A program made the translations under genes and the position numbers. Positions 1-7,200 of a stretch of DNA of 13,391 nt are shown here, in pieces. How positions within the stretch are numbered: position 1 is the first letter of the stretch; each line of letters begins with the position of its first letter. Source of the stretch: an uncultured Oscillospiraceae bacterium (GTDB lineage Bacteria; Bacillota; Clostridia; Oscillospirales; Ruminococcaceae); the NCBI GenBank assembly GCA_900555435.1, contig USLH01000058.1, positions 1 through 13,391 of the forward strand. The letters are read 5' to 3'. Under the pieces are notes generated by a model. The model worked only from the letters and a program-made list of their open reading frames with translations. It ran no database searches and had not been told where the DNA came from.

Positions 1-972
1 AACGGTGTAAACTACGGCGAGGTGCTTCATAACGGCGGTCTGCTCGATATACTGTATCTCGGCGTTAAGCTTCAGATATTCCCTCCGCTGATATTCTTAG
101 GTATCGGCTGTATGACAGACTTCGGTCCTCTGATAGCAAACCCCAAGAGCTTACTGCTCGGTGCAGCTGCACAGCTTGGTATCTATGTTGCATACTTCCT
201 TGCAATCTTCCTTGGATTCAATGGAAAAGCAGCAGCAGCGATCTCAATCATCGGTGGAGCCGATGGTCCTACCTCCATTTTCCTTGCCGGAAAGTTAGGA
301 CAGTCGGGACTGATGGGACCGATCGCTGTGGCGGCATATTCCTATATGGCGCTCGTCCCCATGATCCAGCCGCCGGTCATCAAGATGATCACCACCCGGA
401 AGGAGCGGCTGATCCGGATGCCTTACTCCCAGCGGCCGGTATCCAAGACCACCCGGATCCTCTTCCCGATCTTTATCACCATGATCGCCGGGATCATTGC
501 CCCCAAGTCGGTGGCGTTGGTGGGCTTTCTCATGTTCGGAAACCTGATCCGGGAGTGCGGGGTCTTAGGCTCCCTTTCCGAGACGGCTCAGAATGTTCTG
601 GCAAATCTTATCACTCTGATGCTGGGGCTTACGGTGGCGGCAAAAATGCAGGCGTCCCTGTTCCTTCAGTGGAAAACGCTGCTGATCTTAGGGTTGGGGC
701 TGGTAGCGTTTGTTTTTGATACGGCAGGCGGCGTCCTTTTTGCGAAACTCTTAAATCTGTTCCTGCCGAAGGGGAAAAAGGTGAACCCCATGATCGGAGC
801 GGCGGGAATCTCCGCCTTCCCGATGTCAGCCCGGGTGGTCAATCGCTTGGGATTGGACGAAGACCCGGAGAATTTCCTGCTGATGCACGCAGTCGGCGCC
901 AACGTGTCCGGACAGATCGCCTCGGTCATCGCTGGCGGTCTGATCCTGACTCTGGTTCCCATGTTTTCTTAA
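1..972 (+). CDS. Sodium-translocating decarboxylase beta subunit (OadB/GcdB/MmdB family), 5' end cut off
   Basis: Membrane subunit that couples decarboxylation of carboxybiotin to Na+ export. The frame is open from base 1 with no start in the window, so the gene begins upstream; 323 codons are visible, against about 375 or more usual for the family, so roughly the first 50 residues are missing. Seen: the motif MTDFGPLIANP, then GGADGPTSIF (the family's conserved Asp region), many hydrophobic segments, and a C-terminal NVSGQIASVIAGG block matching the conserved Asn/Gly/Ser region of the last part of OadB. The substrate (oxaloacetate, glutaconyl-CoA or methylmalonyl-CoA) cannot be told from this subunit. 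A small membrane protein follows 22 bases later. The first ~280 bases use GCA, GGT, CCT and ATA codons far more than the rest of the gene. Confidence 0.95.
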   Translation, partial: NGVNYGEVLHNGGLLDILYLGVKLQIFPPLIFLGIGCMTDFGPLIANPKSLLLGAAAQLGIYVAYFLAIFLGFNGKAAAAISIIGGADGPTSIFLAGKLGQSGLMGPIAVAAYSYMALVPMIQPPVIKMITTRKERLIRMPYSQRPVSKTTRILFPIFITMIAGIIAPKSVALVGFLMFGNLIRECGVLGSLSETAQNVLANLITLMLGLTVAAKMQASLFLQWKTLLILGLGLVAFVFDTAGGVLFAKLLNLFLPKGKKVNPMIGAAGISAFPMSARVVNRLGLDEDPENFLLMHAVGANVSGQIASVIAGGLILTLVPMFS

Positions 973-994
973 AGCAGATGAAAGGAGCGGTACG

Positions 995-1138
995 ATGAAA
1001 TTCAATTTCCCGTTGTTTCTGACCTCCCTGAAAATTATGGGGCTGGGGATGCTGGGCATTTTTCTGGTCACGGCGGTAATCATCCTCCTGATGGTGGCGC
1101 TGACCCATTTTTTCCGGGACAAGCCGGAGGAGAAATAA
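995..1138 (+). CDS. 47-residue single-TM protein, probable small (OadG-like) decarboxylase subunit
   Basis: A short gene with an AAAGGAG ribosome binding site 8 bases before its ATG, 22 bases after the beta-subunit stop and before a terminator, so it is almost certainly co-transcribed with the beta subunit. The product has a short polar N-terminus, one long hydrophobic helix (about residues 14-40) and a charged tail RDKPEEK. The gamma/delta subunits of Na+-pump decarboxylases have one N-terminal TM helix and stabilise the complex; position and topology fit that role, but the family's longer cytoplasmic tail is absent. Function is inferred from context. It could also be an unrelated small membrane protein. 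Confidence 0.7.
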   Translation: MKFNFPLFLTSLKIMGLGMLGIFLVTAVIILLMVALTHFFRDKPEEK

Positions 1139-1154
1139 GCAATTGTTGAAACGG

Positions 1155-1189
1155 ACCGCCTTCCTGCTTTGCGGCAGGGGGCGGTTTTT
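1155..1189 (+). terminator. Rho-independent terminator after the decarboxylase genes
   Basis: ACCGCC and CCTGC pair with GCAGG and GGCGGT around a short loop, with a small internal mismatch, and five T residues follow directly. It lies 16 bases after the stop of the 47-residue gene and separates this operon from the penicillin-binding protein gene. Confidence 0.8.
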
Positions 1190-1249
1190 GCATGGTTTTT
1201 TATAAAATGCGCATACTGATCCCATGGGCTTTAATAAGGAGGGGGTCTT

Positions 1250-2905
1250 TTGCGCAGTTTTTTTTCCTGGAAGCGCTTTTCCCGGGAGCGACCGTACAGT
1301 GGCGGCATCCATTGGCGGGCGGCGTGGCTTTTTTCGCTGTTTTCTCTCGGATTTACGGCGCTCTATCTGCGGGTGGGGTATCTGGCGGATTCCCCCGGCT
1401 TGGCGCAGACAGCGAGGCAGCAGGCAAAGTACACCCTTACCGTTTCCGAAACCCGGGGGAACATCTACGACCGGGAGCTGCGCTTGCTGGTCAATAAAAA
1501 AACAGAGACGGTTTATGGGATCCTTCCTTCGGCGGAGAACCTTTCGCCGGTCTTATCCGCCGTCCCCATCGCCCGCCGGGCAGCAGTTTCCGAGCAGCTC
1601 CGAAGCGGGCGGCCCTTTCTCTTAAAAGATGTTTCCCTTTCAGAGACATTGGGGGTCACCGCCTTTTCCGTCCCCGTCCGAAGCGGAGAGCGGCAGCTGG
1701 CGCCGCATATTGTAGGCTACATCGATTCCGACGGCAAAGGGGTGACCGGGATCGAAAAAAGCTGCGACGGCTTTTTATCTGCGGCATCGGTGAAGCAGAC
1801 CATCACCTACACCCTGGACGGCTTGGGTCACAGCATCCCGGGGATCGAACCGGAGATCCGCTCCGAAACCAGGAACGGGGCGGGAATTGTGTTATCAATC
1901 GATTCGATTATACAAAAAGTAATCGAAAATGCCGGTTCCGCCGGACTGAAAAAAGGAGCAATCGTAGTGATGGATCCTGATACCGGGGAGATCCGGGCGG
2001 CTGCCAGCTTCCCTTTTTACACTCGCTCCACCCTGACCCAGTGCCTGAAGGACAACGAAAACACCCCTATGATAAATCGGGCGTTTTTAAGCTACAGCGT
2101 CGGCTCCACCTTTAAAGTGGTCACGGCGGCGGCTGCGCTGGAAGAGGGGATCTCTCTGACGGAAAGCTATAACTGCACTGGGCAGATTGACGTGGGCGGG
2201 CAGATCTTCCGCTGCCACAAGCGGTCGGGCCACGGGGAGGTGGACATGGTGGACGGGATGATGAAATCCTGTAACCCCTATTTCATCCACCTGGGTCAGC
2301 TGGCAGGCGGGGAAAAACTCTTAAAAATGGCGGAGCGGTTCGGTTTCGGCGACCGGGTGACCCTTTCCGAGGGGATGACGGTTTCCGGTGGGACGCTCCC
2401 TACCCTTTCTCAGCTGCAAAGCCCGGCGGCGGTGGCGAATTTGAGCTTCGGGCAGGGCACGTTATCGGCGTCGCCGGTGCAGATCTGCCGGATGATGGCG
2501 GCGGTAGTCAACGGTGGGAAGCTGGTCACGCCGAAGCTGGTTTTGGGGACGACCTCCGATGGGCGGACGCTGACCCGCAGCCCGGACACACCGGCGGTGC
2601 AGATCCTCTCCGAAGGCATTGCCGCTCAGCTGCAGAGCTTTCTCATTCACTGCGTCATGGTGGAGGAGGGGCAGAATGCCCTGCCCAAAAACGGCACCGC
2701 CGGCGGGAAGACCGCTACCGCCCAGACCGGCCGCTTCCGGGAGGACGGCACCGAGCGGGAACACGGATGGTTTGCCGGATTTTTTCCGGCGGTGAACCCC
2801 CGATATGTGATCACCGTCCTTGCGGAGGATGCAGGCTTCGGCAATAAAACAGCCGCCCCGGTCTTTGCGTCGATCACGGAGCAGCTGTTGGAATTGGGGT
2901 ATTAA
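1250..2905 (+). CDS. Class B penicillin-binding protein (peptidoglycan transpeptidase, FtsI/SpoVD-like)
   Basis: A 551-residue D,D-transpeptidase that cross-links peptidoglycan outside the membrane. The start is TTG, chosen because AAGGAGGG lies 6-7 bases upstream and the product then begins with a short basic N-terminus and one TM anchor (about residues 20-45). The dimerisation domain begins near residue 66 with ETRGNIYDRE. Transpeptidase motifs are the active-site STFK (Ser286, Lys289), SCN (340-342), and a third motif reading KTATAQTG (487-494) where KTG is usual, so the Gly is replaced by Ala. No C-terminal PASTA domain is present, unlike SpoVD or PBP2x. It appears monocistronic, after a terminator. 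Whether it acts in division, elongation or sporulation cannot be decided. Confidence 0.93.
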   Translation: MRSFFSWKRFSRERPYSGGIHWRAAWLFSLFSLGFTALYLRVGYLADSPGLAQTARQQAKYTLTVSETRGNIYDRELRLLVNKKTETVYGILPSAENLSPVLSAVPIARRAAVSEQLRSGRPFLLKDVSLSETLGVTAFSVPVRSGERQLAPHIVGYIDSDGKGVTGIEKSCDGFLSAASVKQTITYTLDGLGHSIPGIEPEIRSETRNGAGIVLSIDSIIQKVIENAGSAGLKKGAIVVMDPDTGEIRAAASFPFYTRSTLTQCLKDNENTPMINRAFLSYSVGSTFKVVTAAAALEEGISLTESYNCTGQIDVGGQIFRCHKRSGHGEVDMVDGMMKSCNPYFIHLGQLAGGEKLLKMAERFGFGDRVTLSEGMTVSGGTLPTLSQLQSPAAVANLSFGQGTLSASPVQICRMMAAVVNGGKLVTPKLVLGTTSDGRTLTRSPDTPAVQILSEGIAAQLQSFLIHCVMVEEGQNALPKNGTAGGKTATAQTGRFREDGTEREHGWFAGFFPAVNPRYVITVLAEDAGFGNKTAAPVFASITEQLLELGY

Positions 2906-2929
2906 AAGGGCCATGAAGGGTATTTTTTG

Positions 2930-3625
2930 GGGAGCTTCGGGGAAAGAAAGGCTCCTTCTTCGTATGGGATCCGTGCTGTTCGGTCGGCTCACAGAAGAAA
3001 CGTCCGGCGAAATCTTCTGCAGTCTTACAGCTAACGGATGTGCTCCTTTTTTGTTACGGAAATCAACGGCTCTGCCGTTGGAGGTGTCCCGTAAAAAGCT
3101 TTCGCATCAAGCATCGAGTAAAGCGGGTTGCTAATTGAACGTTTTTCCACAATTCAATAGGAGTGCAATCGTCCCGTTTACGGGCTGTGGGGCAAGTGAT
3201 GCAAGCAAAATAAAATTCCGTGCGTTTTGAGATGTTTGCCGGTAATGGATCCTTATAGGGCCAGCTCAATGACTACGGAGAAAAGCAGTCTTGTAAGGAC
3301 TGGAGATCAACGGGCAGTGACACAGAGTTAGAGAAGCGGCTCGAAGGTTGTATGGATCCCCGTTTTCGATTCGTTACGGGAAAGAGAGACCACGCTTTTT
3401 CGCCGGCTGATCCGCAAAGGCAGGGAGTTTAACGGACGCCCTTGCTGCAGTTGAACCGGGAAAGCCCCACTTTCTGCTTCCGGGCAAAATCTGTGAACGA
3501 CCGTAGATCCCGGGCGCATTCATCGAGAGCAGGGGAATTTTCCACATTTTGCTTCCTGCATTGGGGAAAACCGGAACGGTAGATCCGGGTGCAGGCTCCT
3601 TCTTTGGAGGAGCGGGTTCCGTAGG
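2930..3625. ncRNA. Gene-poor region dense in hairpins: candidate large structured RNA (unidentified)
   Basis: The stretch 2906-3699 has only short, unconvincing reading frames. It holds many inverted repeats: 2992-2998 with 3013-3019 (7 bp); 3054-3059 with 3089-3094 enclosing a perfect 7-bp hairpin 3064-3080; a long bulged stem 3120-3139 with 3153-3179; 3191-3195 with 3236-3240 enclosing 3206-3210 with 3225-3229; 3286-3292 with 3296-3302 (one G-U pair); 3359-3363 with 3376-3380; 3427-3433 with 3450-3456 (one G-U pair); 3460-3464 with 3470-3474; and 3572-3577 with 3616-3621 enclosing 3595-3600 with 3608-3613. Nested stems and G-U pairs suit a folded RNA. I do not recognise RNase P, tmRNA, 6S, SRP RNA or a T-box. 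Neither strand nor ends are fixed. Decayed coding DNA is the alternative. Confidence 0.35.
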
Positions 3626-3699
3626 CGGAAAGGATCCGGCGGGTTTGATTTCCTTTCAGAGAAGGGCGGGGATCCCGTTCGGGAAAGGGGCATGTGTCT

Positions 3700-4677
3700 T
3701 TATTTTTTCGGCTGTACCACCCGGGCGATACCGATGACGACCGAAAAAAGCACTCCGGCGCAGGCCCAGACGATCCACGTCCGATCCCAACGGCCGGTCA
3801 GGAAGCTGACAAACAGATAAAGGGCGGTAACGGCGCTCCAGTAGATCCCCGATACGGGCCCCATGCGGCGGGATGCCTATTTGTTTTCCGGGGAGTAGTC
3901 CCCTTCCTGCAAGAGCTTCTGAAGGCTTCCCTTTGCTATACCCGCCCAGACCAGAAGGGGCGCCCCGCAGGCGACAAGGAAGAGCAGACCGCCTACGGCA
4001 CAGACCGTCGACAATTCTGCGCCCGAAAGCGCTATGGTCAGGCAAAGAGGGACAACACTTAAGATACAAAGGGAGATCCCCAGAAGGGTGCAGAAACGGA
4101 TGCGGGGTTCGGATCCTTCTTTCCGGACCTTTGCCAGCCCTTCCACCCCGTATTGGAGGGAAATATCTTCCCTTTCCAGATACTCGTAGGGGGAGAGCTT
4201 CATGCCGGAAAAGACGAATAGAACGGCTCCCCCGCAGACCAGCAGGAGCAGGATCGTAAGCCCAAGCCCAAGTGCCGCATTTTCCGTCAGCATACCCGGA
4301 ACGTACTCCGCCACCCCGGACAGCACGATGAGGGCGATGGGCGAAAGAATGCACAGGGCGACCCCAATAGCGATCCGCCAGGCGGAAAGCCGGGCTTCTC
4401 GGAGAAAGGCGTTTGCTTCGTCAAAGGAAACGCTCCGCTTCGGCTCTTCTGTATAAACGTCAGGGGCGGCAAGTTCCTCGGCGTCGTCCTTTAAGAGGTA
4501 GTCGGTGGTCACTCCAAACAGGCGGCTCAGCTGCAAAATACGGTCCAGATCGGGAATGGAAGCAGCACTTTCCCATTTGGAAACAGACTGTCTGGAAACG
4601 TTCAGCTGCATGGCAAGTTCTTCCTGCGACCAGCCGTTTTTCTTCCGTAGGGCGGTGATTTTTTCTGCAAGGATCAT
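3700..4677 (-). pseudogene. XRE-family regulator with multi-TM C-terminal domain, interrupted by an in-frame TAG
   Basis: The ATG at 4677 follows AGGAGGG by about 7 bases. Residues 1-62 form a Cro/C1-type helix-turn-helix (WSQEELAMQLNVSRQSVSKW). After a linker come about four TM segments (near 99-121, 133-158, 194-218, 221-247). Translation stops at a TAG (3877-3879) after 266 residues, but the same frame continues for 58 codons to TAA at 3700-3702. That part reads like the usual end of this family: SGIYWSAVTALYLFVSFLTG then RWDRTWIVW and a last TM segment. The original codon may have been AAG or CAG. The gene is either recently broken, makes a protein lacking the last TM hairpin, or is read through. 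TAG is a normal stop in the nearby Crp-like gene (7201-7203), which argues against general recoding. Such proteins are probable membrane-associated repressors; their target is unknown. Confidence 0.85.
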
Positions 4678-4709
4678 AAAGGTCCCTCCTTTTCGGATTT
4701 TCTGCCCCT

Positions 4710-4738
4710 ATTATAGCAGAAAAAGCGGTTGACAACCA
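4710..4738 (-). promoter_or_regulatory. Promoter and possible operator of the XRE gene
   Basis: On the minus strand a perfect TATAAT -10 box lies at 4710-4715, 32 bases before the XRE ATG. A -35 box is weak: TGGTTG at 17-bp spacing, or TTGTCA at a short 14-bp spacing. The palindrome GGTTGACAACC (4727-4737) covers the -35 zone and could be an autoregulatory XRE operator; that role is inference. Confidence 0.55.
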
Positions 4739-4767
4739 CCAATTGCCCTTGGTTTTCTGTCAACCGC
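4720..4767 (-). terminator. Terminator of the ABC importer operon
   Basis: GCGGTTGACA (4725-4734) and TGTCAACCGC (4758-4767) form a perfect 10-bp stem. Read on the minus strand, the stem is followed by CTTTTT. It begins 9 bases after the stop of the ATPase gene. The same bases supply the upstream part of the XRE promoter. Confidence 0.85.
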
Positions 4768-4776
4768 CCGTTGCTT

Positions 4777-5352
4777 TTATGAAGTTTTTCCGTCCGATCC
4801 TAAAAATAAGACCTGATCCGCTAGAAAATCCGCCTCTTCCGGATCGTGGGTGATGAGGAGGACGGGCTTTTCCTTTTTGAGCTGCCGGAAAATTTCCATG
4901 ACGTCCCGTTTCCGTTCCCTATCAAGTCCCTGAAAGGGCTCGTCTAAGAGAAAAACATCTCCGTTTCGGCAAATCGCCCGGGCGATGGACACCCGGCGGC
5001 GCATTCCGCCGCTGAGGCTTTGGGGATAGGCGGACAGCTCACTTTGAAGCCCCAGGCGGGCAAGCCACGCTTCCCCGTTCGTTCCGGCCACCTCTGCATT
5101 CTGTAAAACCGTCAGATCCGGGAAAAGCCGGTCCTCCTGAAAAACAACGGAGAGGGTCTTCCCTTCCATGCCGAAGATCACGCCGCTGTCAGGCTTTTCC
5201 AAACCCAGAAGGATGCGGAAGAGGGTGGTTTTTCCCACGCCGGAAGGCCCCATGAGAGCGGTGAGTCCCGGTGCGGGAAGGGTGCAGGAGAAGTTTTCAA
5301 GCACCTGTTTTTCCCCGAAGGCTTTGCTTAATCCGGATATGACGATGGGCAT
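4777..5352 (-). CDS. ABC transporter ATP-binding protein, NitT/TauT (SsuB/TauB) type
   Basis: A 191-residue cytoplasmic ATPase that powers the importer encoded with it. The start MPIVISGL is chosen because AGGAGGG lies 6 bases upstream; a longer upstream frame lacks family similarity. Motifs in order: Walker A GPSGVGKTT (35-43), Q-loop with Gln72 (VFQEDRLFP), signature LSGGMRRR (113-120), Walker B VFLLDEP (133-139) and H-loop His169 (LLITHD). All catalytic residues are present. It is shorter than typical SsuB/TauB proteins (about 240-260), mainly because it stops soon after the H-loop. The start overlaps the permease 3' end by 25 bases, consistent with translational coupling. Last gene of the operon. 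Confidence 0.93.
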   Translation of the reverse strand: MPIVISGLSKAFGEKQVLENFSCTLPAPGLTALMGPSGVGKTTLFRILLGLEKPDSGVIFGMEGKTLSVVFQEDRLFPDLTVLQNAEVAGTNGEAWLARLGLQSELSAYPQSLSGGMRRRVSIARAICRNGDVFLLDEPFQGLDRERKRDVMEIFRQLKKEKPVLLITHDPEEADFLADQVLFLGSDGKTS

Positions 5353-6137
5353 GGCGCTCCCTCCTTTTTCCGCTTTCCGCCGGCGAGAAATAAGATCCCC
5401 TTTTCCACCAGCAGGCTCAGCAAAATGGTCACAGCCGTCCAGCAGAACACGTCCAGCGTCTCCAGATAAACCTTTGCATCCCGGAGCATGGTACCGATGC
5501 CGATCCGAGGCAGGGCCAGCACCTCTCCGGCGACCCCTGCCTTCCACGCAAAGCCCACCGCCGTGGAGACCGCCGCCTTAAAAAGCGGCCGGACAGCCGG
5601 CAGGTAACAGAGCTTCAGCGTTTTCATCCGGGAAAACCGGTAGACCTTCGCCACCTCCAGAAGCTGGGGGTCGGCGTTTTTGATGCCGGTGAAAACGCTC
5701 ATGTAGATCTGGGGGAAGACCACCAAAAAGGCGATGAAAATGGAAAGGTTCTGGGATTTGATCCAGACCAGTGCCAGAATGACAAAGGAGGTCACGGGAG
5801 CTGCCTTTATCACGGAAAGCAGCGGGCTTAAAAGAGAGTGGATCGCCGGGAACCATCCGCCGGCCGCGCCGAGAAGCAGCCCGGCAGCCGTCCCGATGCC
5901 GTAGCCCAGCAGCACCCGTCCAAAGGAAACGCCGATGGAGCGCCAGAAATTTGCCGTTTTTGCCAGCTCTCCCAGCCGTCTTATTACAGCCTGCGGACTG
6001 ACGACAAGCAGGTCGTTTGCCAGAAGAAGATAGACTCCCTCCCAGACTGCAAGCCAAAAAACGGCAACGAGAAAAACTCGCGCCGTTTTGGAAAGGGCCC
6101 TTTGGGAAGGCTTACCGGGCGTAGAAGAAGTCCTCAC
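5328..6137 (-). CDS. ABC transporter permease, NitT/TauT (SsuC) type
   Basis: A 269-residue inner-membrane permease with about six TM segments (near 21-40, 70-92, 101-125, 131-152, 185-208, 230-252). The conserved cytoplasmic loop that contacts the ATPase is at about 159-180 (LLEVAKVYRFSRMKTL). I chose the GTG at 6137 because GGAGGG lies about 10 bases before it; an in-frame TTG at 6176 has no ribosome binding site. The gene overlaps the 3' end of the substrate-binding protein gene by 26 bases and the ATPase start by 25, so the three are probably translated together. Substrates of the family include taurine, alkanesulfonates, nitrate and thiamine precursors; nothing here decides between them. 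Confidence 0.9.
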   Translation of the reverse strand: MRTSSTPGKPSQRALSKTARVFLVAVFWLAVWEGVYLLLANDLLVVSPQAVIRRLGELAKTANFWRSIGVSFGRVLLGYGIGTAAGLLLGAAGGWFPAIHSLLSPLLSVIKAAPVTSFVILALVWIKSQNLSIFIAFLVVFPQIYMSVFTGIKNADPQLLEVAKVYRFSRMKTLKLCYLPAVRPLFKAAVSTAVGFAWKAGVAGEVLALPRIGIGTMLRDAKVYLETLDVFCWTAVTILLSLLVEKGILFLAGGKRKKEGAPCPSSYPD

Positions 6138-7185
6138 TGGGGATCGTCCCTCCGATGGTCTGGGGGTTAAAGTCAAACAGAACCTGATAGAAGCCGGTCA
6201 GGGCGGTCTTCATTTCGTCGCCCTCCAGGCAGACAATGTTGCAGTAGGGAATGGCTTTTTCCGCCACAGCGGCTTTGATGAGACCGAATTTCTCGGAGAG
6301 GACGGCGGCATCAGCGGGGTTTGCATTTACATATTCCGCAGAAGCGGCGTACTGGTCAAGGAAGGCATTGACGGCTTCGGGATTCTCTTTCACGTATTCG
6401 GTACGGCCGATAATCACGCCCATGGGCAGCTTCTCGCCGGTGGTATTCTCCCATTCCACGGACAGATCCAGAGCGATGGAAACGTCGGCGTTCTGCATGG
6501 TGACGGTGGTCACAAAGGGCTGGGGCAGGACGGCGATGGCGGTCTCTGCAGAAGCGACGGCGGTGGCGGCATCGGCGTGCTCAGCCTTATAGTCGATGGT
6601 CACGTCGGTCTCCGGGTCGATGCCGTTTGCCTTCAGCAGGTATTCCACGGTGTACTGAGCAGTGGTGCCCTTGCCGCTGGAGATGATGGTCTTGCCCTTC
6701 AGGTCGGCGAGGGAGTTGACGGTTTCGCCCTTGGTGACCAGATAGAGCACGCCCAGAGCGTTGATGCCCAGCACCTGCACGCCGCCGTTTGTTTTATTCC
6801 ACAGAGTAGCGGCCAGGTTGGAGGGGACGGAAGCGATGTCCAGCTCGCCGGTGGTGATCTTGCTCACCACTTCGTCTGCCGCACCTGCCAGGGTGAAGGT
6901 GTAGGGGGTGGATTCGGCGGCGTCGCTGTCTTCCATCATCTTAAGCATCCCAAGACCGGTGGGGCCTTTCAAGCCTGCCACATTCATGGCGACATCAGGG
7001 ATGGGGTCGGTCGCTTCGCTGCTTTCGGGAGCTGTGGAGGGCTCGGAGGAAACTTCGGAAGAGACTTCGGAGGATGCAGCGGAAGAAGGCTCCGAGGAGC
7101 TGACGGCGGAGTTTCCGCAGCCGGTAAAGACGGCGGTTGCCAGAGCCGCAGCGGTGAGAAGGGCGATAAGTTTCTGGAATTTCAT
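6112..7185 (-). CDS. Substrate-binding lipoprotein of the NitT/TauT-type ABC importer
   Basis: A 357-residue extracellular binding protein anchored by lipid. The N-terminus is a lipoprotein signal with lipobox VFTGC (Cys23), followed by a Ser/Glu/Pro-rich linker to about residue 62 with imperfect SSEVSSEVSSEPS repeats. The core begins near AGLKGPTGLGMLKMM and continues with two-lobed SBP features (GELDIASVPSNLAATLW; LADLKGKTIISSGKGTTAQY), typical of the NMT1/TauA/SsuA superfamily. The ATG has AGAGG about 8 bases upstream and lies 15 bases after the Crp-like gene. The ligand is unknown; the GPTGLGM segment near the N-terminus suggests a subfamily distinct from classical TauA. Confidence 0.92.
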   Translation of the reverse strand: MKFQKLIALLTAAALATAVFTGCGNSAVSSSEPSSAASSEVSSEVSSEPSTAPESSEATDPIPDVAMNVAGLKGPTGLGMLKMMEDSDAAESTPYTFTLAGAADEVVSKITTGELDIASVPSNLAATLWNKTNGGVQVLGINALGVLYLVTKGETVNSLADLKGKTIISSGKGTTAQYTVEYLLKANGIDPETDVTIDYKAEHADAATAVASAETAIAVLPQPFVTTVTMQNADVSIALDLSVEWENTTGEKLPMGVIIGRTEYVKENPEAVNAFLDQYAASAEYVNANPADAAVLSEKFGLIKAAVAEKAIPYCNIVCLEGDEMKTALTGFYQVLFDFNPQTIGGTIPSEDFFYAR

Positions 7186-7200
7186 GAAAATACCTCTTTT

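Noticed and set aside
3063..3269. Minus-strand 68-residue frame, considered as a transposase remnant
   Set aside because: No family motif or ribosome binding site is evident, and it coincides with the hairpin-rich stretch.
3328..3519. Minus-strand 63-residue frame in the gene-poor region
   Set aside because: Low-complexity composition, no start signal, no domain seen; treated as chance.
3656..4354. A 232-codon minus-strand frame over the XRE gene's 3' part, as evidence of a frameshift
   Set aside because: The XRE protein continues in its own frame after the TAG; this other frame is Arg/Pro-rich and lacks TM segments.
5353..5547. N-terminal extension of the ABC ATPase from an upstream start
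   Set aside because: The extension reads the permease gene in another frame, has no ABC similarity, and a good AGGAGGG precedes the later ATG.
7020..7100. Tandem repeats in the binding-protein linker as a variable-number repeat locus
   Set aside because: The units are short and imperfect and simply encode a Ser/Glu-rich lipoprotein linker.
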